The translations under genes and the position numbers were made by a program. Positions 18,878-30,800 of a stretch of DNA of 47,523 nucleotides are shown piece by piece (within the stretch, counting starts at the first letter, position 1; every line of letters starts with the position of its first letter). The stretch comes from Bacillota bacterium. Its GTDB lineage: Bacteria; Bacillota; UBA4882; UBA8346. The notes under the pieces were generated by a model. That model was not told the origin of the DNA. It did no database searches and saw only the letters and a list, made by a program, of their open reading frames with translations. Location: contig JARKQY010000032.1 in NCBI GenBank assembly GCA_029974635.1, positions 1 through 47,523 of the forward strand. Reading direction: 5' to 3'.

Positions 18878-21800
18878 ATGAGGCTATTGAAAATGAAACT
18901 GAATCATTGTTTAGCAGCTATTGCACTGATCTGTATCCTGGTATTAACTGTAACAACGCCGGTTTTTGCGAATCCGGCATTGCGGGTGGACCAGACTGTA
19001 CCGGATACTTTCATCAACGATACTGCCGGTCAAACCTACCAAGCTACCATTACCAACATTGGGGATATGACCGCCCAGAATGTTGCAGTGAACATCGATA
19101 TTCCCGCCGGTTTTTATAAAATCGGAACACCAACCGCGCTTTTTAAAACGGATAGTGATGACCCCGGAACACCCGTTGCCATCACCATTACCGGTTCCGA
19201 TCCCTTTGATGTCTCCTTTGATATTCCTTTGTCGTTGGCTCCGGGCCAGATCGTGGAAATAACCTATCAATTGGCGACGACTCTTTTGGTAGCTCCGGGA
19301 AATAGTAGCGTGAATACTATAACTGTCAATGAGAGTTATACTTATATCGATATCCATGGCGAAGATATACCCGCCAATGAAAGTTACCAACGTTTGGTCT
19401 ATGTAAAGCAAGGAATCATCAATGTAACGCTGACTCCGATTAATCCGTTGCCCTTCCAAGCCAGCCGCGGTGAAACAATCACTCTGGAGGCCCGACTTAC
19501 CAACAGCGGAGACGGCCCGCTATACAATGTTAATTTTACGGCGACCTGGGGCGCTAACTTCAGTTCGCCGCAACTGGTGGGTGGTAATGTGACCCCAACC
19601 CAGAGCGGCAACAGCTATATTTATACTACCGGTATTGCTGATGCAGTCCAACCAGGAGCCAGTGTATATTTCCGATATCAGTTGACGGTTAGCGATTATC
19701 ATTTTACTTTCGCCTTACATAGCACAGCGACCTCCGATCCGGTTTCGCCCGGTAATCCCGGCAGCGCCGCAGCTGTCTTCACTTTTATTATACAGCAACC
19801 AAATATCAACATTACTTCCACTCCCATTACCATTGATTACGGAGCCCCGCCGCAGGCCGCTCAAATCGTGATTAGCAACAGCGGTCCCGGGCCGGCGCGG
19901 CAATTTAAACTGAATACCAATATTCATAATATATTTACCGTATCCGATATCTCCAGCAGTTGGACCTATGCCAACGGCGTTTTTACCTATAACGGCGGAC
20001 CCATCACCCAGGGTAATCCGGTGACTTTAACCTATAAGGTAACTCCCGCCCATCCTGAAAACTTACTCGCCGATCCGACCAGCGGGAGTATCTTAATAAC
20101 ACCTTCCTATCAAAATGATATCGATCAAGGATTCAGTTACCCGATCGTTTATCAGAATTATTCCATCAGCAACATCCCGGTTCTCGGCTTAACCCAGACC
20201 ATTCGTTCGGAAGCCACGGATAGTGATAATAGCCGGGTTTATCTGGGGGAACATATCCATATTGATTATACTCCAACCCTGACCCGTACCGCCAAGTGGT
20301 CAAGCCCGGAAATCGTATTAACCGATACCGTGCCATCCTATTTTACGGTGGAAAATGTCACAGTAACCGGAGTTCCGGCCGGAACCATTGTTTGGACTCC
20401 CGGCAGTAATACCATTGAATGGCGTCTTACTCCGGTCCAGGCGGCAACCAGCCCCAAACTGACCATCGATCTTCAAGTGACTACCGATCCCGGCCTGGCC
20501 AATACTATTCTTACCAATAGCGCGACAATAAGCGGTACAACTCTCTGGTGCCCCTTAAGCGTTACCCGGACCGCCTCTTTCTATTTACAAAGCCGGGATG
20601 ATGCTGAGTCAAACTTTTCCTATGAATCAAAAATTGTTACAAACCTACCCGGTGAAGGCAGTTTTGATGTTTGCGGCAAAGACGGTAAAAACATCATCGA
20701 GTATCAAATCGAATATAGTTTTGGCGCTACTTCCAATGGTACCTGGACAGGATCTTCGATCAGCGACCAATTGAACCAAAGTCAGACTTACGTGGCAGGT
20801 ACAGCTCAATATAGCACTGGTGACGGCAATTGGCATCATGTCCCGGGCGGCAGCATCACCGGCACGACTCTCCAATTGACCATTGATCTGGAATTTTTAA
20901 AGAATGATTTATTTGGGGGAGATGACCTCGTCCGGGGAAAGGCCATTTACTTTAAATACCAACTCCGTTTAACCAACGCCAGTTTACCGTTAGGAGGTCC
21001 TACCTCGCGGACCTTCACCTCGGTGACGGAGTTGATGTTAAATGGCGCTACCGGCGGTTCCGGCGCCATCGGTAATACTTTTTATCAAGGGGTATTTGTA
21101 CCCATCTCCCGCGCGGCTTTGAACCTTAGCGCCAATTTGGGTACTGCCGAAGTCTCCAAAGGCCAAATCGTCCATACTACCATTACCGTTGCCAATGTCG
21201 GCAATACTCCCTGGAATAAAAATAATTTAACCATTACTTTGACCACTCCGACCGCCTCCGGCAGCCCAAACGGCAGCTATAGTTATCTCACGCCATTGAT
21301 ATTGAACGGCAGTCATGTAACAGGATTTAACGGTGCAATTCCGGCGGTAACCATAGTCCCCGGTACACCGGAGAAAATCAAATTTGAATTTTCAACCCCA
21401 GTTACTGCCGGAGGGACCATCTCCTTTGATTTGGTCAAAACTGATAGTGATAATTATACCCTACAAGCGCAACTGGATTTTGATGATGATTTAAACGGAC
21501 ATTCGGCAGCCATGACTTCAGCTACACCGTTCTTATGTATGGAAGGCATTCTTTCTTTAATTGTCAATCCGGATCCAATCCAAGTTAACGCCAATACAAT
21601 CTCCTGGCAGATTAATGTGACCAATATCGGCAGCGGTATTGCTTATGGAACGGTATTGGAAGATAATTTAAACGGGATTCTGGATTATGTCAGTTCAATC
21701 CCGGCCCAAACCGCCCAGAACGGTACGACGGTATCCTGGAATCTAGGCGATATTAACCCGGGCCAAAGCCAGAGTATTACCATTACAGCACACACCAACG

Positions 21801-24800
21801 ATAATGCCGACTTCGATACCCATACGAACCAGATTACCGCCAAATTGACCTGGGTAGATCGCATTCCGGGCAATCACTATTTTAATCCGGCTACGGCAGT
21901 GGCCAAACCTGAATTTAACAACGTTAATTCAACCTCGTCGACTTTTGTAGAAAATCGCTGCGACGATCATGTAGAGCTTGGTTCCTATGCCACCTTGAAA
22001 CTCCATGTCAAAAACAACGGCTGGACCACCAATTATAACTATATTATCAAACAGGATTTTAAAGAAACCGGTTTTGTGTATCAACCTGGTACTACCAAGA
22101 TTGATGGAATTGATGTCAATGATTCTTTAGTGACGAGAAATGGGGCAACTTTAACTTTCAGTGGTTTGCCTCAATTCCAAGCGTTAACCCCTCAGGGGGA
22201 ATTCACCCTAACCTTCCGGGTATACGCTCCGGAATCATTTAATAGTAAAAATAAAATTCAAGCCTCCGCCACCTGGCAGCTGCCTACTGATAATTCCTTA
22301 CGCAGCGGCTTGATTAACGGCGCCGAGTTCCTAGTGCCTCAATTCCTGCCCAATATCACTGTGGCGGTAGACGGTAAACTAGCTGCGGCCGATGACAGCA
22401 CCTACACGAAAAATGTTGTGGCGGTGGCCGGTGACCTCATCAAGTGGCGGATTCGGATTACTAACTCCGGGACGGCCGATGCCAAAGGCGTTGTCCTTCA
22501 AAATATCATCCCGACCAACATGACTTTTAATTCAATAAGCGCCTTCACTAGCACTCCCGCAACTGATCCGGTTGATCATTCCGCCCCTCCGGCCAACACG
22601 TTATGGGGTATCGCCGATATTGCCAAAGGCACTACCGCCACCTACTATGTCACGGCTGCCTTTACCGGAAATTGCGGCTCTGTCCAACAAAACAGAGCCC
22701 GGGTTACCTGGGGGCCGGATAGTTCATCCTTGTCTACGCCGGGGCATAATACCGATTTCGCCAACTTTATCACTCAGGCGGCAGTAAATAGTGTGACTGC
22801 GACCATCAGCAACTTCACCACCAAAGCAGGCCGGGTCAATATCACCTTTACCACTTCCGGTGCGCCGTTGCATGATCTGGTCTTGCCTTTGGATATTTCC
22901 AACCGTTTTCAAGTGGATAGCGAAATGACGTATGGCGGTAGTTTACCCGTTCCGGTAACCGCACCGGTCAGCGGGGACTCGGGAGTATTAACCTGGCGTT
23001 GGGACGGAGGATTGCCGATCCAAATTCCAGCCGGAACTTATATGATTGGGTTTAATATCCGTGATAAAGACTTAAATTGCAATAATGGCAGCCCTGTAAC
23101 CAGCCTTAATAATTACACTTTTAAAAATTCCACCAACGATCTCGTAAACGGCAGTTATAGTTTGGACGCGACTCCAGCAAAGGCAATTTTAGCAGTGACG
23201 AAGACTCCAGCCGTTCAGGTCGCGCAAAACGGAAGTACGGTTACCTGGGTGATTCAGGTCACCAACACCGGAGATGCGGATGCCACAGACCTGGAGATCG
23301 TCGATACTTTAGGCGATGGAACAGCGGAAAATGGTTTTACTTATTCAGCAACAACTTCTCCTCCGCCAAACGTCATTCATGGAAATGTTTTAAAATGGAC
23401 CGGCCTCGACCTGAATGTCGGCCAGACTTATACTATCACTTTAATAGCTATGGTCAACGCTGCTGGCATACATACCAGCTCCGTGACCGCCACTGAATAT
23501 AACCGCGATTTTCTCGCTAAAGTAGCTGAAAAGTCCGCTGATGCAGCAGTGGCAATGGTCGGTATGACCAAAGCCCTTGATCAGAGCACCGGGGTGGGAT
23601 ATGACGCCAGCGCCGACAGTTATGGGGAGATCGTCAAATATACTATTAGTATCAATTTTCAAGATACCTCTGATTATTCCAATGTAATCATCCGGGATAC
23701 CCTACCCGCCGGACTGCAATATGTCAGCGAAACGAGATCAGCCACATTGGCTTCCATTACCCCCAATCATGCCGGAAAGAATCTTACTTGGGACCTTAGT
23801 AGTTTTACCGGGCCGGATATGGTATCTATTACTTACTATGCCAGAATTATCGATGAAAGCCAAGCCAGGGGCAGCAATTTGATTAATGCCGCGAAGTGTA
23901 GTTTTGACACCCATTACGGCAACGGAATGACCGCCAGCTTTCCGAATACCTTATCCCAACTCCAAAGCCAGCAAGCATTTATTTTGCAACGGCCGGACGT
24001 AATATTAAGCGGCCGTTCAGCCCTTCCGGCCTCCGGTAGCGTGGTCACCGCCGATCAAGTAATTAATCATACCTTGACGGTTCTCAATCAGGATTTGCCC
24101 GATGTCAGTCCGGCCTATCAAGTCATAGTCCGGGAAATATTGCCTTCCGGAGCACGGACGGCCGCACCTACGGCTAGTGTCATTGTGAAAAAGAACAGCA
24201 TCACGGCCTTGGCCCTGAATACCGATTATACTTGCACGTATATTTCGGAAACCGGGCAATTAACCGTTGCCATGCTCGATACCCCTTTAGGGATTTTACA
24301 GAAAAATGAAACCTATGAGATTACTTATTCGACCATGGTTGATTCCAATATCGGCGCCGGTCAAACCTTAAATCACAGCGCCCAGCTTGCCAGTTATTAC
24401 AGCCAGCCGGCGGCGACCGCCGGAAGCAAGTCCTATACCGGGAACACCCGGAATGCCGGTTTTACGACCCAAAATTCCATCTATGCTTTGACTATCAATA
24501 GTCCGGCAAGCGGTAAAGTCAAGCCTGGCGATACCGTCAGTTATCGGATTACCCTGAATATTCCTAAAGGTACTTCCATCTATGATTTCCATCTGGCTGA
24601 TACTTTGCCGGCCGGACTTTCTTATAATCTGGGATCTTCGGATGGATTAAACAAGAGCGGTTCTATTTTTCACTTTTTGAGTGATCCAATGATTACGGGC
24701 AATATTGCTACTGGCCAGACTTTAACTTGGGTCAGTGAAAGCGATAATGTTGATATTACGAATAATGATGCTGCCGATTGGGTCTTAACCCTGGATTTCA

Positions 24801-27800
24801 CCGCTACGGTACTTGATGTGGAGGCTATCGCCCAAGGAAATATTCTTACCAACTCTGCTATCTTTAATTTTAATAAAGTGAATAACTCCAGTGGCAGCCG
24901 GACCAATAACATTTCGCAAACAGTCAATGTAACCGTCAACGAACCGGCCCTGGCTATTTCCAAGACCGTTACTTCCGCCGGACCCTATCAAGCCGGTAAC
25001 ACCATTAGTTACAAAATCACCCTGCAAAATACCAGTACCGAAATAGCCTTTGATGTGGCGGTAACTGATACTTTAGATAGTAAACTTACTCTATCGGGAA
25101 CTCCGACCTCCAATCCCGGAGGAATCGCCTTTAGTCAAAATGGCCAACAATTAACTTGGGGCAGTGATGGGAACCTCGATATCGCACCCGGCGGTACGGT
25201 AGACATTTTGGTCAATGCCGCGCTGAATGATACGGTGAACCCCCGGGAGCCTATTGGCAGCGCAGCCACCGCGGAATGGACCAGCAAAGATGCTTTCAAC
25301 GCCAATGAAAGAATCTACAACGCCAGTACCTCCGCGGCCAATGTTACTATTGTTGATAACACGGATCTGTCCAAGACAATCAGCGGCAGCCCCACCTATG
25401 TAATCGGCGAAACATTCCATTATCAATTATTGATGACTCTAACCAAAGGAACCACCGCCAATGTGATTGTATACGACACCCTCCCGGCCGGAGTGGAGTT
25501 TGTTTCGGCAACCATCACTCCTGACGGCAGCGGAGCGGTACAATATACCTTAAGCCATAACCCTCAACCGGGAGAACAAAATACTATCAACTGGAACTTC
25601 GGGAGTATTACTGTTCCAAAAAACCAAGGCAATACCCTGATCATCGATTACGTAGTGCGAATCATGAATACTCCTGGCAATCAAGCTGGCCAAACCTGCC
25701 CCAACAATGCTTACTTGAGTTATCAGGACGGCCTGTCGGTTGGACATAATACTCCCAATCGCACCCAAACATTTACCGTTAAGGAACCGGACTTGGCAAT
25801 CAGCCAGAGTTACGCCAGCGGCATTTGGGAAGCAGGGAATATCGTAAGTTGTACCGTAAGAGTTTGGCATAACTCGATTATTTCTTCGGATAACGTAAGT
25901 GCGTATGATTTGATTATCACGGTAGATATTCCTTCCGGAATGAGTTACATCCCCGGCTCCAGCAGTCCCGCCGCTACATTGGACAGCGGAAAGTTGAGCT
26001 GGCAGATCAATCAGTTGAATACGACCTATACGGCCGGGAGTCCGCTTACTTTGACCTATAACGTACAGTTAGCGGATACGGTGCAACCGGGACAATCCAT
26101 CACCGGGAATACCAATCTGACCTGGACTTCCTTACCGGGGCCCGACCCCAATGAAAGAACCGGGACTGATGGGGTCGGAGGCCTAAATGACTATCGCGTC
26201 ACTACTTCGGCGACTCTGAATGCCACCGATACTCTAAACCTAACCGGAACACGACTGGGTAGCCCCAACCGGCCGGTGGGCGATGAGGTTAGCTATCAGT
26301 TGGAAGTCCATTTGAATGAAGGAACCAGTGTGGGCGTACAAGTTAAAAATACTATTCCGCCTGGAATGGAGTTTGTTAGCGCCACGATTGCCAAAGGCCA
26401 CGACGAAATTAGTTACTCCCTGCTCGGGAGTCCTTCACCCGGGGCCACCGGCCAGGTGGTTTGGAATTTCGGCGCCATTGTTAATCCTTCGAACGGCGAC
26501 AGTACCGATGACACGGTTACCATTTACATGGTGGCTGTAGTCAAGGATTTGCTTGTGAATAACAATGGCCATATTCTTATAAATCAAGCCCATATGGAAT
26601 ATATTGACGGTCAAGGCAATCCCCAGGCCACGGCCATTCAACATATGGACGTTACAATAATAGAACCCCAGTTAGCCGTTAATGCCTCGGGGCCCAGCAC
26701 CATCAGTCCCGGCCAACAACCGGCCTTTACGGTAAATATTCCGAACATTGGCACCGGAACTGCCTGGCAAACCAGTTTTAATATTTTATTCCCGCCGGAA
26801 ATGCGCCATCAAGCACCTCTGGTGCAATCTTTGAAAGCAGGAACCCGGACCCTCAGCGAAACCGGACCCGACGACTATGATGTTACCTATGATCCGACCA
26901 GTGGTTTATGGGGTTTTGTTGTAAAATCGAATAACGCCCGGATCGATGCCGGGGAGACCATGACTTTAATCTTTCAATCCGCCTTGAATAGCGACCAGGT
27001 ATTTACAGGATACTCCATCAATATTTTAGCCAGTCTCACTCAATATTACAGTCGCGATACCGGAAGCGGCATGGCCCCGGCGACCCGGACCTACCTCCCG
27101 GGTTTGAAGGCCCCAATGAATTTGGATATTCAGACGCCGGTGATTGAAACCAGTTCTATTGTGGATAAACCCATTGCCCGTCCCGGCGATACGGTCCGTT
27201 TCACCGTGACTCTTACCAATAACGGCAATGCCGATGCCAGCGGCGTTATCTATCAAGGAGAGATGGATGCCGCGTTTACTCCGGGCACATTACGGAATGC
27301 CACCTGTAGTTATGGCGCCGCCAATATCACTGTGAATCCGGATGGGGGAAGTAACGGAACCGGCCGGATCTCCATTTCCAATATCATCATCAATCAGGGC
27401 GACACTGTAACCATCCAGTGGGATATCACACTTAAACCGGTTTGGGCGAACGGTTATCCGGTTCAAGACACCGCCACGTTAGATGTTCCTCATTTCCCTG
27501 ATTCTATTGCCATCAATTTGAATACCGTCACGATTGATTCGGCGCCCGTCTTTACCGTCCACAATACCGATACCGATATCAATGGCGGGACATTGGCCCC
27601 GGGGGAGATTATCAAGTATACCATTACCGTCCGCAATACCGGCAACGAAGACGCTATCAACAGTTTCTTGAAAGATTTAATCCCTTCCAATACCAGTTAT
27701 GTCCCGAATACGACTAAACTCAATGGAGTCAATATAGCGGATGACGGCTCCGGCCAATGCCCATTGGTTAACGGAATGATGGTCCAGACTCCCGGCGATG

Positions 27801-30800
27801 CCGGCGGTTGGTTAACTGTGGGTAAAACGGCTACCGTTGAATATGAAGTACAGGTCGATCCGGGAGTCGCCGGATTTACGATCATCTCGAATCAAGCCGA
27901 GTTAACTGCTTCCGGTGAAGGCTCCGGGCCAATCCCGATCCTTTTCAGCGACGATCCGGATACTGCGCCGGTAGGCGATGCAACCTTATCGGTGGTGGGC
28001 GCCTCTCCGTTTCTTTACGCTTATAAAACAGTGATGGATAATAACGGGGACCAACTCTTACCAGGAGAAACGTTAACTTATCATATCAGCCTGACTAATT
28101 TCGGCGTCAACAACGCTACTGAAACGATCTATACCGATTATATTCCTGCCGATACAGGTTTTGTCAACGGGAGTATTACTGTGAACGGCATACCGGCAGC
28201 GATTGTTCCGGAAGGCAATCAGTTTACCTTGAATTTGGGATCCATCGCCCCTGGCAATCAGACGGTCATCACCTATCAAGTGACGGTCAATGGGGGAACC
28301 AACGGGCATATAATTACTTGCCAAGGTGCAGCGGATTGCGCGGAGTTACCGCCGGTTTTCAGCGACGCCGACGGCAATCCCGCCAATGGTTATCAGGCCA
28401 CCGAGATCCCGGTAGGGGGAGTCCCCGTTTTGAGAGCCATTATGTCAGTGGCGGATAGTAACGGCAACCAGGTTGAGGCAGATGATCAACTGGAGTATAC
28501 CATTCGCATTGCTAATATTGGCGGCGGTGACGCCACCAATGTTACCCTCATCACTCCAATTCCGAATTGGACGACCTATATTAATAATTCCACCAAGATT
28601 GAAGGTGTTTCGATTGCAGACCGGTCAGATAATTTGCCGCTGCTAACTCCGGGTGTCAATTTAGGTACCATAATGGCCGGAGAAACGAAAGTCGTTCAAT
28701 ACCGGGTACGGGTCAATCATAATACTCCACCAGGGGCAGTCATCGATTGCCAGGCCAATTTCACCGCTGATGGCGAACTCTCCGGAATTTCCGACTCCAA
28801 CCTGGATGATGGGCTAGAGACCGGCAATAATCCAAGCAACCCGAATGATGACGACCCAACCAGAGTCCAGTTGTCAGGCAATCCAAGCGTGGCCAATGTC
28901 ACCGGCATGGTCTGGTGGGATCAAAATTACAATAATTTGTATGATAGTGGTGAACCCAAAGAGAAACTCTGGTCGGTCGAGATTTACCAGGGTAGTACCT
29001 TAATCCAGAGTACCACCACCAATATTAGCGGTACTTATCAGTTTATCGGACTGATTCCGGGCGCGGGATACCAGCTCCGTTTTAAAGACCAGGTCAACGG
29101 CCAAGTCTGGCATATCATCAACAATGTTACGCTGCTGGCCGGAACTATCCTGGACAATCAAGATTATCCGCTTCAACCCACCGGGGTCGTCTATGATGCC
29201 GTCACCCGGCAACCAGTGGCGGGGGCTACGGTCACCATCAACGGGCCGAGCGGCTTCAATCCAACAACCCACCTTGGAACCGGTCAAGCCAGTCAAGTCA
29301 CGGGAGACAAAGGATTTTATTATTATAATATTTTATTTAACCAGGGTGCTCCGGATGGAAACTATACTTTGAGCGTGACACCAGCGCCGGTTTATAGTCC
29401 GGTCTTCCCGTCAACCATTTTGCCGCCGCAAAGCGGGGCATTTACTCCAGCCAATCTGGAGGCTGTAAATTCGGTGGTTGCCAACGCCACTCCGCCCCAA
29501 GGAAGCGACCCAACCACTTACTATCTATCATGGCAGTTGGTATCCACCGATCATGTTATAGTAAATAATCATATTGCCCTTGATCCCATTTTACAAGGTT
29601 CGGTGGTCTTAGCCAAAACAGCGGCTAAGAAGTCCGCCGCTATCGGTGATTTTGTTCCATATACCGTGCAACTGGAGAATAAAATTGCCGCCTTAATCCA
29701 ACCGCTGACTTTGCAAGACAGGCTTCCTTCCGGCTTTAAATACGTTAAGGGGAGCGCCAGAGTCAATGGGGTAAAATTAGAACCGACCGGAGAAACTACT
29801 TTATCTTGGACCAATCTGAGCCTGCCTCCCCATGGAAAGATGGTTATCACCTATGTGCTGCTCATCGGCAGCCAGGTAATGGAAGGAAATATCTATAAAA
29901 ATTCGGCTACAGCTCTCCATGGTATCACTAATACCACTATCTCCAACACCGGAACCGCCCAAGTTCAAGTAATCGGAGAACCATTATTCACCGCTTCCTT
30001 GGTAGCCGGGAAAGTGTTTAATGATTTAAACGCTAACGGAGTCCAAGACCCGGATGAAAAAGGCATTGCCGGGATCCGGATCATTACTGCCAGCGGTCAA
30101 ATTATCATTACCGATAGTTTTGGCCGTTATCACCTGGATGGTTTTTATGTCTCCCATAGTAGCCGGGGCCAAAATATCGTGCTGAAAGTTGATCCCAATT
30201 CAGTTCCGGCCGGGATGGTCTTTACCACCGAAAACCCGCGAGTGATTCGTATAACCCAAGGATTGATGGGCAAAGTCAATTTCGGACTCCGGATTCCTCC
30301 GGAAGCAATAAAACCAACGATTGAAACGCCGGCTCCTATCCTTGAACCGGTGGAAACTCCAACCCCAGTGGCATATCCGGATATCACGCTTACCAAAGTG
30401 AATCCGGAAGAGGGTTTGGTCAACACCAAGGCTACGGTAACGATTACCGGGTCCGGTTTCAGGCCGGGCATTCAAGCGGCCTTCACCAAAGAACGGAGCG
30501 AGTTGGTTGTGACCGATACCCAATTTATTTCCGATACTCAAATATCGGTCGATCTTGATTTAAAGGAAGCCGTTCTTCAAAAATACGATCTCACGGTCAC
30601 CAACGATGATGGAAAATCAGCCGCTCTTACCGAAGCGTACCTGGTAAAAGAGCCGGAGCCTGCCCCCCGCAACCGGGTTTCACCGCAAAAAGGCTTTAAT
30701 AACGGTTCTCTCTTAATTACTTTGACCGGACCGGACATTACACCCGGGGTCGACATTAAACTGATCAATTCCTTCGGCGTTACCATTCCGGGTATTATCG